From Ovis canadensis (lineage: Eukaryota > Chordata > Mammalia > Artiodactyla > Bovidae), in the NCBI RefSeq assembly GCF_042477335.2, contig NC_091260.1:52409001-52473000 (forward strand): 64,000 bases of DNA. Reading direction: 5' to 3'. This document shows positions 1 through 11,743 of the stretch, one piece after another. A model generated the notes under the pieces. That model worked only from the letters and a program-made list of their open reading frames with translations. It had not been told where the DNA came from and ran no database searches. A program made the translations under genes and the position numbers. The first letter of the stretch is position 1; each line of letters opens with the position of its first letter.

Positions 1-84
1 CACACGATGTCCTGCCAGATATCGTCACCATGGCTAAAGGGATTGGGAATGGCTTTCCCATGGCAGCAGTCGTGACAACTCCAG
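1..84 (+). CDS. AGXT2: AGXT2 exon with the PLP-binding lysine (partial at window edge)
   Basis: The exon enters from the left edge; the first full codon is CAC at position 3. It reads [19 protein letters not shown] and on to VVTTP. The lysine of MAKG (AAA at 36-38) is the expected Schiff-base lysine of class III aminotransferases. The exon ends CCA G with donor GTAGGA at 85. The open frame runs on into the intron to 341, but that part is intronic. Confidence 0.95.
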
Positions 85-363
85 GTAGGAACCATGGGCA
101 GTTTGTGTCTGCTTCTGGGCCCCCTGCATCCCCAGTCGTAGCAAACATGTGTATTGTACCTAGTGTGGGCTGGGGACCGTCATGGGAACTACACATGCAT
201 TTCCTAAGTAATGTTAAAGGGAAACAGTCTGTTTGCCAGACTGTGGAAGAGATGGAAGAAAACCCGCCCTTTTTGCTCTTTACTATAGGGGAGATCAATT
301 CTTCTAGCCTCACACTGAGATGTAGGGTTCTACTACATTGACAAGGTCTAGGCAAATGTGCCT

Positions 364-640
364 CGGAGAAGGCAATGGCACCCCACTCCAGTACTCTTCC
401 CTGGAAAATCCCATGGACAGAGGAGGCTGGTAGGCTGCAGTCCATGGGGTCACTAGGAGTGGGACACAACTGAGTGACTTCACTTTCACTTTTCACTTTC
501 ATGAATTGGAGAAGGAAATGGCAACCCACTCCAGTGTTCTTGCCTGGAGAATCCTGGGAACAGGGAAGCCTGGTGGGCTGCCGTCCATGGGGTCGCACAG
601 AGTCGGACACGACTGAAGCAACTTAGCAGCAGCAGCAGCA
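364..640 (+). repeat. Bov-A2 SINE, full dimer
   Basis: Two BovA monomers (GGAGAAGG... GACACGACTG) end in an (AGC)n tail. It is flanked by the exact 13-bp duplication GGCAAATGTGCCT (351-363 and 641-653) and lies in an AGXT2 intron. Confidence 0.93.
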
Positions 641-1344
641 GGCAAATGTGCCTAGACAAAAACAAAAGCAAAACCAAATCCAACACAAGAGATCATGTTA
701 ACCAACCTGAAGCCAGTTAAAGTTTAAAGCTAAAGTTTCCAAGGAGTCATATTCTTGAAGAACACTCCAACTTAGTCTTGCCACCCCAATAAGCTATAGA
801 CTCAACCTCCAGAGTGATAGTTTTCTCTGCTGATCATCAACAACTAAATACAATACAATCTCACTTAGCTAAACAGTCTATAAAATGAACATTAGAATTA
901 ATTTTATTACCCATTTTAGTGAAGTTTTACAGAGAATACTTTCATGAACCACTTATTATTGAAAATCTTAAGACTATTTCATTTATTTTTCCCACCAATA
1001 GCAAGCACACTTGAGACACTCCAAAGGATAATTAAGTGCCTTGTAATATTTCAGTGCTTTTATCAAATGAGGAAATATGGTGTTGAAGGTGAACTATAAT
1101 GAACCAAATATATATTTTCACCCTCAAACCGTCTGGAGATTGTTATGAAATCCTTGCTATGAGAGTTTTAAAAAATATTTCCTTCTTAGTCCCAAGAGTG
1201 GAAGACAGAAAAAAGGCCAACTAATGAGGATTCATGTAAGTTCCCATAAATCAAGTTTTAAAGTACTTTTCAATTCACACAACACATTGAAGGTTTTATT
1301 AGTAAACTTCTCATGGAGTAAATAAGCAATTTTCCCTCATCTAT

Positions 1345-1695
1345 TGTATTCGTCAGCTTGGCCTATCATAACAAGATATTGCAGGCTGGGTAGCTTAAAC
1401 AACAGACATTATTTTCCCACAGTTCTAGAGGCTAAAGCCCAAGGTCAACGTAAGAGCCCAGTTGAGTTCCGCCTAGATCTCTCTTGCAGATGACCCTCTG
1501 GCTGTGTCCTCGTGTGTCCTTTTCTGCAGTGAGAAAGGGCTCTGGTCTCTCTTCTTCTTATGAGGGCACCAATCCTATTGGATTAGGGCTCCACCCTTAT
1601 GACCTTAGTTGCCTCTAGGGAGTTGCACTGGGGGTTAGGGCTTCAACATATGAGTCGGGGATCCCTGAGGAGAGAGACAGTTCCATCCATAACAT
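1345..1695 (-). repeat. MLT1-type (MaLR) solo LTR
   Basis: On the + strand it opens TGTATTCGTC and continues through AACAAGATATTGCAGGCTGG and GCTTAAACAACAGA, the reverse complement of the MLT1 3' half. This is an old LTR of an endogenous retrovirus-like element, with no internal coding part. Confidence 0.7.
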
Positions 1696-1843
1696 CACTA
1701 TCTGGTGAGTGACGAATGAATTGGATGCCATGAAATACATTGTAAACACCTTTCTACAACATGAAAGTAAATATAATCCAAGTGGCATGATGAGAAATTA
1801 TAGATGTGTCACTCTTTATCCACCTTTTATTTTCTCCCCCTAG

Positions 1844-1935
1844 AGATTGCCAAGTCCTTAACCAAGCACCTGCTTCACTTCAATACCTTTGGAGGGAACC
1901 CCATGGCCTGCGCCATTGGTTCAGCCGTCCTTGAG
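1844..1935 (+). CDS. AGXT2: AGXT2 coding exon ([20 protein letters not shown])
   Basis: A pyrimidine tract ending in TAG (1841-1843) precedes the exon, and GTACGT follows at 1936. The exon is 92 bp, entering with two bases that complete Glu and ending on a full codon. It encodes the conserved [19 protein letters not shown] segment near the cofactor phosphate site of the fold-type I enzyme. Confidence 0.95.
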
Positions 1936-2454
1936 GTACGTTCCAGCAGCTGTGTCAACATCATTCATTTCACCAAACAACTGCTTCAAAACTACACACC
2001 TATTATCAGGACTCTACCACATGATGTAATTAAAGTGGAGAGTTAATTCCTAGTCCATGAATTTAAGTTTAGATTTCCAGTTATTATTCTGCTCCCTCTC
2101 CCTTTTTTTGAGATTTACTATCAGTGCTTCATGTATTGGATATGAAATAATATATAATAAACCTCACACACATGGGAAACATAAGAATTCCCCCAAATTT
2201 CTTTTGTGATTTGATTGGTGTTTTATGGATGGTGACCAATGGCAATTTTTGATGTCAGCTGAATTTTGGTCCTGTCCTGTATATGCTTCCTTACATTCGT
2301 TGTACTGTCATAAAAGAAAAAAGACAAAAGAGCAAATGACTTCTCTGCAATTCTAACTAGGTGATTCAGCTGTGGTTCAGCATTAGCCCATTGATTTTTG
2401 CCTGTGGTCTCATCTGTTGGAAAAGGTTTGCATAATTATATGACTAATAGCACT

Positions 2455-2671
2455 TGATGCTAGTGGTAAAAAACCGCCCCCACCCCCCGGCCCTGCTAAT
2501 GCAGGAGACATAAAAGATGTGGGTTCAGTCCTTGGGTCAGGAAGATCCCCTGAAAGAAGCATGGCAACCCGCTCCAGTACTCTTGCCTGGAAAATCCCTT
2601 GGACAGAGGAGCCTGACAAGCTGCAGTCCATAGCATCACAAAGAGTCGGACATGACTGAAGGGGCTTAGCA
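2455..2671 (+). repeat. Bov-tA SINE
   Basis: A degraded tRNA-Glu-like head is followed by the BovA body (GGAAGATCCCC... AGAGTCGGACATGACTG). Its C-rich head (CCCCCACCCCCCGG) is unusual. Confidence 0.85.
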
Positions 2672-3174
2672 TGACTGTATTATATGCATAATAGTGCTTG
2701 CTTAAATAGGTGTAACATAGTTTCTGAAAGACTGCACAAGAAATTATTAACAGTGGTTGTTTGTGGGGAGGGAAACTTAGTGGCTGGAGGACAGGGATCA
2801 GCGAGGTTCATTCTGCTCTTTGCTTCTGTACTTTGTGATGTTTGAACAAAGCACATGTTTCGCTTATTCAAAAAAAATATATTTAAAAGTATTTTTCAAT
2901 AAAAATAAGTAAAAGCTGCTCTTCCTAATTAAAAAGTACATTCAAATATGACTAAATCTCAAAAAGAGAAAGTGTGGGTAGGATATGACATTTATTTCAT
3001 TCTGTAGAAATGCCAACGAGTGTTCTTTAAGTGCTGTGTCCCCTCAAACAATTTAGCAGGTAGGATGCAGGTGAGCACGGAGCTCTTAAAAATGTCAAGT
3101 TCTGCCTTCAGTCATGCGGTTACTATCGGCTGGTTATAAGCATAGCGGACTGCTCATATGTGGTCCAGAATCAC

Positions 3175-3350
3175 ACATCTCTTACTGTATAGCACAGGGA
3201 ACTCTGCTCAATGCTCTATGGGAGCCTGGATGGGAGGGGAGTTTGCGGGAGAATGGATACTTGTATATGTATGTCTGAGTCCCTGTGCTGTTCTCCTGAA
3301 ATGATTACAACATTGTTAATCAGCTCTAGTACAAAATCAAAAGTTTAAAA
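3175..3350 (+). repeat. L1 3' end
   Basis: It contains TGTATAGCACAGGGAACTCT, then CATTGTTAATCAGCT and an A-rich end, the standard ruminant L1 3' UTR, 5' truncated. Confidence 0.8.
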
Positions 3351-3696
3351 AAGAAAAGAATCACAGATCTCTGCTGTGAGCGGAAGTAGGTGAAAATCCT
3401 TTTATATCTCAGGTGCCCTGACTCTGGGCCCACACAGAGCCCAACATTAAGATGTCTCTCTTATTTTTCCTAAATGTTTACCCACTCCTGAAGATGAGAA
3501 GGGTATGAGGGAAGCTTTCCCTCTACCAAGCCTTTTTTTCTCCCTACAGCAGATCTTTCCATGAGACGAGGTATGGCCACATGACTTTGGGGTCCATTTG
3601 TCTGGTCAAGTTTTGTAAACAGGTCACATACATTTATTTCTCAGTCCCTTTTAAAACTGTTTAAATGGAAAGTCATTTGGGGCTTTCTCTCAACAG

Positions 3697-3846
3697 GTGA
3701 TTAAAGAAGAAAATCTACAAGAAAATAGTCAAGAAGTCGGCACCTATATGTTGCTGAAGTTGGCTAAGCTACGGGATGAATTTGAAATTGTAGGAGATGT
3801 CCGAGGCAAAGGTCTCATGATAGGAATAGAAATGGTGAAGGATAAG
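3697..3846 (+). CDS. AGXT2: AGXT2 coding exon (VIKEENLQ...EMVKDK)
   Basis: The acceptor is CTCAACAG before 3697 and the donor GTAGGT follows at 3847. The exon is 150 bp, exactly 50 codons in phase 0. It encodes the small C-terminal domain start, including [15 protein letters not shown], a family signature. Confidence 0.95.
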
Positions 3847-3995
3847 GTAGGTGGTGATCTATCGGTCTCTCTGTAGCTTCTTGGGGCAGCAAGAGTTAAG
3901 GCAGGAAGCCTTGGCTACAAGCTCATTCGTTGAGATAGAGCAGGCAAGGGCTGCAAGACTCAATGAAGCTCATTAGAAATGAGTAGAGAGTGCTG

Positions 3996-4206
3996 GGGCT
4001 TCCCCAGTGGCTCAGCAGTAAAGAATCCACCTGCCAATGCAGGAGACATGGGTTTGATCCCTGGGTTAGAAAGATCCCCTGGAGGAGAGCATGGCAACCC
4101 ACTCCAGTATTCTTGCTTGGAGAATCCCATGAACAGAGGATCCTGGCTGGCTACAGCCTATGGGGTTGCAAAGAGTCAGACGCAACAGAAGCAACTGAGC
4201 GTGACA
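3996..4206 (+). repeat. Bov-tA SINE
   Basis: GGGCTTCCCCAGTGGCTCAG head, tRNA-like box B (GGGTTTGATCC) and BovA body. It lies just 150 bases after an AGXT2 exon. Confidence 0.92.
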
Positions 4207-6361
4207 GAGAGCACTGAGTATAAACATGGAGAGTTCTACAGGAGTAAGGAGGAGAGTTTGGAAAAGAGTAGGCAAAGAGCATCAGCAATGACTGACTATT
4301 TCGCATTAGAAATACAAAGAAGGGGAGAATTCTTTGGGGAGGGGCAGGCAGCCCAGAGAGCTAGTAGCAGGGAAAAGGGCCAGGAGAAGGCTGTGGTGAT
4401 GGTTTGGGTGAGGATGTTAAAGATTCATAGGGTTTTGCATTTATTTGTGAATGGACTTTAATCTCTCAGGGAACCAGGTGGAATGTGACTTTCTGATGAC
4501 ATACCCCACTGTGACCTCAAACTCAATATGACGACAACTGAATTTAGTATTTTCCCTTAAGCCAGTGATTCTTCCCAAGGTCACTGTTTCTGTTCCGTAT
4601 CTCCACTCTTCTCCCAATTCCCCAGCCTCAAAACCACCGAATAATCTGTGGCTCCTTCTCTCTCCTTATTTCTAGTGTCAAGTCTTATTGATTCTTTCTT
4701 CACCATGGTTCTCAAATCTTTCCCACAGTTCCTGCTGCTGCCCCTAGGGTCCATGTCAGTAGGAAACCGTCCCAATCCTCCATAAAAGTAAAATCTAGAT
4801 CCTCAGAGGAGAGTGACAGCAGGAGAATGCTGGCACAGGAAGGAACAGTCAGACTGATGCCTTCCCCCTAATTCTTATCCATGGGAGATGTCTTGCTGTT
4901 TGCTCTCACCATACCGTCCTCCTTTAGAAGGTCTGATGCTCAATTCTTTCAATATTCAGCCCAGACCATGGATATAAGACTTTTCCCTTAACACCACACA
5001 GCAGAGACAATACAAGGCTGGAATGTTTAATTAAGATTTGAAAGCTACAGGAAGACAGCAGAAAACTAAGAGTACTGTAATATAAGAGCAGCCCCTCTGG
5101 CTCAGAAGCTGTGACACCCACATCTTCAGCTTGGGGCCCTGTCAAAGGCTGTTTTAAAGTTCAGACGAGTCCATTCCAGTCCTCTCCCAACCCAGGAGCT
5201 CCCTCAAGGATATCTAGTCTCCTCAAAGCCCAGAATCCCCCGAGGAAAGCCCCATGAGAGAGGAGGCACTCCTCCCTTCCCCGCTAGTCCAAACCCAATT
5301 ACTGTGTGCTTTAAGACTTGTGGACAGAGACATTCATTGTCCTGGTAAAACATCAGAATTCTCCCAAATGGCCATTGGTACCAAGCAAGCTAAGTGATGG
5401 TACATCCATACTATGTGGCACAGAAATATGTGTGACATGGGAAGATGTGCAGACTGTATTATGGAAAAAATAAGACAGGCTATAAAATAGTGTATATAGA
5501 ATGAGCTCTTTTCCTCCTCTCTGCCCTTCAGTAGTTGTAAGCATGGGGTCTGAAGGAACTTCTCTATCACTAATTCTATCCATTGTCCCCTCAATGACAG
5601 TACATTCAAATACTGCTCAAACTTTTCCCCAGTCATGGAATATGGTACTCTCTTCTCTGTATCTAGCTTTGGAAATCATAGCCTTTTTCAAGATCTGACT
5701 CTTCCCCACACCTCCTCCTTAAAGCTTGCCTTTGCTTCTCCTGTCTAAAGGGGCTCCAGCCTTCAGAGACTCCCTCTCCTACTCCCTATCCTAAGAGCTC
5801 CTTTGAAAGGATCTTTCGAATCATGTACTTGTTGACTCAATTTTCAAGTATCAATATCTTCTTTTCCTATGTAAACTATATGCTTTTGAGGCCAGGAAAT
5901 ACACAGATGGTGAGCACTTTACCAGTGTTGACTGATTGATTTCAGGCCCCTGCAACACTTCAGACCACTTTCATGTAATTGAAACAGTACAGAACTTGGC
6001 TTTGATGCTGTATTGATGTATATGATGTCTTGATGCTGTACAGTATAACCCAGATTTAAAACTTCCATGTGCTATTGGTAAGGATGTGAACTGGATACAG
6101 CCCTTTGGACAGAAATTCATCTGTGTCTATTAAAAGATTAAATGTATACATTTTGACCTAGCCATTCCACTTATAGAGATGTGTCCTAGAGAAATATTCA
6201 CAGATGTGTGTAGATATAAATAAGCCAGGATGTTTGCAATATTGTTTATGATCATAAACAAAAATAGAAAACCACATATATGTCCAAAAATGGGAGATAA
6301 AGCAAATTGCTCTACCAACAAGAGACAAAATACTAGGCAGTTTTAAAAAAGACTAGGTCCA

Positions 6362-6641
6362 TGAGGGTGGTATGATTTGAGAGAATAGCACTAAAACATG
6401 TATATTACCATATGTGAAACAGATCGCCAGTCCAGGTTCGATGCATGAAACAGGGTGCTCAGGGCTGGTGCACTGGGATGACCCTGAGGGATGGGTTGGG
6501 GAGGGAGGTGGAAGGGGGGCTCAGGGTGGGGAACACGTGTACACCCGTGGCTGATTCATGTCAATGTATGGCAAAAACTACTACAATATTGTAAAGCAAT
6601 GTCTCCAATTAAAATAAATAAATAAATTTTTAAAAATAAAT
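6362..6641 (+). repeat. 5'-truncated ruminant L1 3' end with target duplication
   Basis: It includes GTGAAACAGATCGCCAGTCC, the G-rich GGGTTGGGGAGGGAGG tract and AATTAAAATAAATAAAT tail, typical of recent ruminant L1. The 16-bp duplication AAAAAGACTAGGTCCA lies at 6346-6361 and 6642-6657. Confidence 0.9.
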
Positions 6642-7164
6642 AAAAAGACTAGGTCCAGATACATTGACATGGAAAGATGTTCAGGATACATTGTAAATTG
6701 TTCAAAGCAAATGCAAAACATTATAAAAGGATAAATTATTTTTTAAATGTGCATTTAAATGCATTTGTATGCATAAAAAATTTGTCTCGTTCACACCAAA
6801 TTGCTAACAGGCAGTGTCCCTAGGAGTAGGATTTTAGGAAGAGAAACTTCCAATTTTTACTAAATGCATGTCCATACTGCTTTAAGGAGCTTTTCCCAAT
6901 AACCATGAATACTTTTATACTGTTTAAAAGAAAACCTACCCTCTCAAAACAAGTTGAAAAACAAAACCAAAATAAACATAAGGCTACATTATATCCTCAA
7001 GAAGAGGCTAGTTACTAACATGCCTATTTGATTATGGGGCTGCTGGAACTTAGGTTCAAGCACAGAGCTGGGTCAGGCTGTCCTGTGGCTTTGCCTTGTT
7101 AGATGTTTTCAACCGTGCTTTTCTCTGCATATGGCTACAAGATGGTCAATTAGCCATGGCAGCT

Positions 7165-7226
7165 GAGGCTGCTGCTGCTGCTAAGTCGCTTCAATCGTGT
7201 CTGACTCTGTGCGACCCCATAGACGG
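7165..7226 (-). repeat. Bov-A2 fragment
   Basis: (CTG)n then TAAGTCGCTTCAATCGTGTC and GCGACCCCATAGACGG; only the 3' end of the SINE is left. Confidence 0.8.
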
Positions 7227-7429
7227 TAGAGAGTGATAGAAAAGGACAGAGGAGCAGAGACGGTGCTGGCTCAGACCAGGGTGAGACTAAAGTCCCTCCC
7301 CAGGCCCTTGATGGCCACCCAGACCCCAGCAACCCAGCTGCCCCTCAGGAACCCTTCCTGACCTCTGAACTCTCATCCCCTACAACATACACGACTTCTT
7401 TCTAGTTATCACGGTTTGTGCTGTTCCAT

Positions 7430-7628
7430 GCTTAGTTGCTCAGTCGTGTGTGACTCTTGGTGAGCCCATGGACTGTAGCCCACCAGGCTCCTCTGGATTC
7501 TCCAGGCAAGAATACTGGAGTGGGTTGCCATGCCCTCCTCAGGGGATCTTCCCAAGCCAGGGACTGAACCCAGGTCTCTCACATTGCCAGTGGATTCTTT
7601 ACCAGCTGAGCTACCCAGAAAGCCCTTT
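7430..7628 (-). repeat. Bov-tA SINE
   Basis: Reverse complement of the BovA body and tRNA-like head (ends TACCCAGAAAGCCC on the + strand). Confidence 0.9.
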
Positions 7629-8198
7629 CACCATTCAGCCCTAAATAATATTGCTGTGTTTTAGTCTTTCCTCATGAGAGCCTCAGGGACAAGCAGGACA
7701 ACATTTTGGATCAATGAGGTGATCCTAGTCTTTGACCCCATCACGGGTCCTCTTCTTGTCTGAATGTTTGAGTAATATTTTCCTAGTCTTAAAGCTTCAC
7801 AACAGACGGAGAATACAGACCTCTCTGGAAGGTACAGTCTGAGTCTGTGCTCAGCCACTGACACCTGACCAGGAAAGGATTCAGGGTGGATGGGGCAAGG
7901 GGATGGATACCCAAGCCTAGGGGAAGGCAGATAAAATGAAGCTGGGAGCAACGGGAGGGAGCCCTCCTCCACCTCACAGGGAGCGCAGGGGCTGGCCCAT
8001 GCTCCAGGAACATGCCTTTGAAGCCAGAGAGCCAGATTCAGTGCGGATGCTTGCAGGGCTGTGCCACAAGGATGCCCGCAGGGCTGTGCCACAGAAGAGA
8101 GGCTGGTGGCGATGTCAGTGCTCAGTGCTCACAACTGAGGGATCAGAGCCCAGCATCTGAAGAGCGTTTACAAACACAGATGCCTAAGCCCTGCTCTA

Positions 8199-8398
8199 CA
8201 GGCTTCCCAGGTGGCTCAGTGGTAAAGAATCCACCCGCCAGTGCAGGTTCAATCCGTGAGTCAGGAAGACCCCCTGGAGAAGGAAATACCAACCCATTCC
8301 AGTATTCTTGCCTGAAGAATCCCCACGGACAGAGGAGCCTGGTGGGCTACAGTCCATGGGGTCACAAGAGTCAGACGTGACTGAGCGACTTAGCACAC
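8199..8398 (+). repeat. Bov-tA SINE
   Basis: GGCTTCCCAGGTGGCTCAGT head with a short deletion in the tRNA part, then the full BovA body. Confidence 0.9.
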
Positions 8399-8424
8399 AG
8401 CACCTGATGTTAAGATGGGATCGT

Positions 8425-8632
8425 GGTAAAATGCTACTGGTAAAGAACCCGCCTCCCAGTGCAGAAGACATTCAGAGATGTAGATTCAATCCCTGGGTTG
8501 GGAAGATCCCCTGGAGGAGGGTATGGCAACCCATTCCAGTATTCTTGCCTGGGAAATCTCATGGACAGAAGGGCCAGGCGGGCCACTGTCCATGGGGTGG
8601 CAAAAGAGCTGGACATGACTTAATGACTAAAC
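8425..8632 (+). repeat. Bov-tA SINE, second in a head-to-tail pair
   Basis: A more diverged copy starts about 25 bases after the previous SINE in the same orientation, ending GGACATGACTTAATGACTAA. Confidence 0.85.
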
Positions 8633-9417
8633 AAAGCCCTTCTGCAAGTAACCAATAGGCCTGACCTGAGGGCTAAACGTCTGTAGTTCAAAGTGGCTTC
8701 CAGATGATGCAGATGCAGGGGCAGACTTGACTGTGGAGGGAGCATTGGTGTCCCCAGTCCAATGTCATCAGACGGGTGCTGGCAAGCCTGGGCCCACAAG
8801 TAGTCACCACCTTCAGATGCCATGTGACCTGAAACAACCGCTGGGTTTCCAGAGAGCTTACCTCTCCTGACCCTGGAGTATTAAGTCTTGGGTGAAAAAG
8901 AGCAAATTCCACAAGGAGGGAAGACGAGGACACAGGGCCGCACTGTAGCTGCCCCGGCTGTGCCGTGGCTCAGGGAGAGCCTGGGCTGTTCGTGCCCTTG
9001 TGCAACTTCTGAGCCATATCCTGGACTCTGAAACGAACTTTTTACAGGGACAAAACCAAGTGAAGAGATGAGGACAATTTCCAGACAAATAAAGCAGGCT
9101 CCAAATATGGCTATTACAGAATCAACCTCCTGGGGTAACCACCTGCAGCGCCAAGATTCACTGGCCATCTGCATTCAACTTCATCTTGTCTTTGGGATTC
9201 TGGAATGAAATGGGATAAAAAACAAATATCTTTAATAATGCCGCCCCCCAAAATAAATCCAATCCAGAAATTAACAGCTTTATTCAATTATAGGGGGAGA
9301 GAGATTGAGAGGGAGAGTAGAGCATTGATTGCTTCAGTTGCTTTTAATTTCTCTTAGAAATAATGTCTTTAATTGTTCAAACATCAAACATAGAATATTT
9401 TTTAAATGCATTTACAG

Positions 9418-9516
9418 GAGAGCCGCCAGCCTCTTCCCCGTGAAGAAGTAAATCAAATCCACCACGACTGCAAATGCATGGGGCTTCTGATTGGTAGAGG
9501 CGGCCTTTTCTCTCAG
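9418..9516 (+). CDS. AGXT2: AGXT2 coding exon (33 codons, [11 protein letters not shown] block)
   Basis: This short exon is easy to miss. The acceptor TTTACAG ends at 9417 and the donor GTAAGA begins at 9517. The 33 codons in phase 0 read [20 protein letters not shown] and on to [13 protein letters not shown], aligning over its whole length with the penultimate human coding exon (remembered). It contains the conserved GLLIGRGG turn. The first residues (ESRQ) differ most from the human form. Confidence 0.93.
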
Positions 9517-9644
9517 GTAAGAAAAAGGCTGGTCTTTACCTAACAGTTCAGGTAGGCATCTCCTACTGTCCCAATGCTGGTCCCTTTCCTTCACGCCTGT
9601 GAGAGGGGAACCCAGATCCACTTCGTCTAGGCTTCACTGCTCGG

Positions 9645-9855
9645 TGCTGTGTTTAGTCACTCAGTCGTGTCTGACTCTTTGTGACCCCATGGACTGTAGA
9701 CCACCAGACTCCTCTGTCCATGGGATTCTCCAGGCAAAAACACTGGAGTGGATAGCCAAGCGGTCCTCCAAGGGATCTTCCCAAGCCAGGGACTGAACCC
9801 AGGTCTCCTACATTGCAGGCAGATTCTTTACCATCTGAGCCACCAGGGAAGCTCA
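9645..9855 (-). repeat. Bov-tA SINE
   Basis: Reverse-complement copy ending GAGCCACCAGGGAAGCT on the + strand. It starts about 130 bases after an AGXT2 exon and abuts the BovB fragment at 9868. Confidence 0.9.
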
Positions 9856-9867
9856 GACTTTATAGCT

Positions 9868-10308
9868 CAGTTCAGTTCAGCTCAGTCGCTCAGTCGTGTC
9901 CGACTCTTTGCGACCCCATGAATTGCAGCACGCCAGGCCTCCCTGTCCATCACCAACTCCCGGAGTTCACTCAAACTCATGTCCATCGAGTCAGTGATGC
10001 CATCCAGCCATCCCATCCTCTGTTGTCCCCCACTCCTCCTGCCCCCAATCCCTCCCAGCATCAGAGTCTTTTCCAATGAGTCAACTCTTCTCATGAGGTG
10101 GCCAAAGTACTGGAGTTTCAGCTTTAGCATCATTCTTTCCAAAGAACACCCAGGACTGATCTCCTTTAGGATGGACTGGTTGGATCTCCTTGCAGTCCAA
10201 GGGATTCTCAAGTGTCTTCTCCAACACCACAGTTCAAAAGCATCAATTCTTTGGCGCTCAGCTTTCTTCACAGTCCAACTCTCAAATCCATACATGACTA
10301 CTCAGATG
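9868..10308 (-). repeat. BovB LINE 3' fragment (ART2A-like)
   Basis: The + strand opens with the TTCAGTTCAG tail and reads back through the C-terminal ORF (the - strand frame gives [15 protein letters not shown], [29 protein letters not shown]). It is 5' truncated. BovB is an RTE-clade LINE that entered ruminant ancestors by horizontal transfer (established knowledge). Confidence 0.93.
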
Positions 10309-10338
10309 TTTTCAAAAGAAAGGGACAGTTACGCCTTT

Positions 10339-10357
10339 AGGCCACTAGAGGGCGCCA
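10339..10357 (+). promoter_or_regulatory. CTCF-like binding site
   Basis: The 19-mer AGGCCACTAGAGGGCGCCA matches the well-known CTCF core (CCACYAGRGGGCGC) on the + strand. It lies in the last AGXT2 intron, about 30 bases beyond the end of an antisense BovB fragment, in a short GC-rich patch. Binding is inferred from the motif alone. Confidence 0.55.
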
Positions 10358-11743
10358 TGCTGAAGGTTTGGTTCCCGCGGTTCTGCGGGGAATGGACCCA
10401 GAGGACAGTCTAAGGTGGCCGAAAGGGGCTGCGCTGACAAACCAGAGGACTTACAGGATGGGTTATAACAGTGTCATAATGGTCATGCATAAATAGCTTG
10501 TCTCATGTATGAATTAGTTCTAACCTCTGTAAAAGCAATCCTAGTTGTTTTTAACTCAGTGCTGGACTCTAACCCTGTGAATCCCAGGTCTACCAAGCTT
10601 TAGTGGCCACTGTGGCCAGGAGCAATGTCACAATGCTGGCAGGCCCAGGTGACCCTGCGGAGGAGGTGAGGGACCACCCTGGCTGGGTCCCTGATGAAGA
10701 ACTCAAAAGCAGCCACTCCCAGTGCCCTTTACCTTCAGGCTGGGACAGGCAGAGACCAAGCTCTCCCTGCCCCAAACTCCTGGCAAAGCCAAGCACAGCC
10801 CTGCAGTTCGGACCCTGGCATGGCCCTGCCGTGGGCAGGGGCTGCTACTGCTGTAAAGTGAGCTGCCCACTCCCTCTCTCACATCCCAGGACCCTCTCCA
10901 GGAATTAGCTCCAGGACAGAGATTTAAGATTTAGGGTCACGCCTGTTCCTCCCCTAAGTTGTGCTTGGCCTTTGGCCTCTTTCTTTCCCGTTTCAGACAT
11001 GAGTCATCCTTCCTAGTCTCTCTGCTCCATTGCTGCCCCTCAGTCTATTTCAGCAAGCACTCTTGACCAATGCTTCTTAGAGAAAATGGAAGCTATTGGG
11101 CAAGGTCCCTGCAGACGCTCTTCTGTCTGGGAGCCAATTCCCACCTCCTTTCCTAAAGGTTAGGGAGAGCGACTCGTCCCTCCTGTTCAGATCTGGATCT
11201 GCCACCTCTGCTCTGGACCCTCCGCACTCCCTCCACTTAAGGAAACAAGTCTGGGTCCTCTTGTTTCTGTAGCTTTTCCTTAGCTTCCCATTAGCTTGTA
11301 AACAAAGAAACTGAAAGCTCTCCCAGCCCAACCCAAACCATAGCAAACAAAACCAGAGGAGCACTTTTGCTGGGAAAGGCTGAGGTTTGTCTAGTCCTGG
11401 TCCCAGATATTTTTCCATATGAATCAGACAGAGAAAATTAATGCTTCAAAATCCCAAGATGGGCTACTTATGAAGATAGGGAACAATTCATTGTTTACTT
11501 GCTTTGTTATTCCTTGGTTACCTGACACACACGTAAGTGCTAAGGAGCCACTGGTAGGCTGGATACAAAAGCTACAATGATAAATAAGATTTATCCTTGC
11601 CTCCATGGAGCTGGCAGAGGAGAAAGACATAAACAGAAAATTATAATACAATACAGGAAGCTTGCCGATAACCATGAAAAGGGATAGTATAGGAGGAAAG
11701 AGAAGGGACTCCTGGGTCAGCTTTTCTGGCTAGGCTGAGCCTT

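Noticed and set aside
30..341. Open frame that extends the first AGXT2 exon to 341
   Set aside because: A GTAGGA donor at 85 and the exact fit of the next exon show that everything after 84 is intron.
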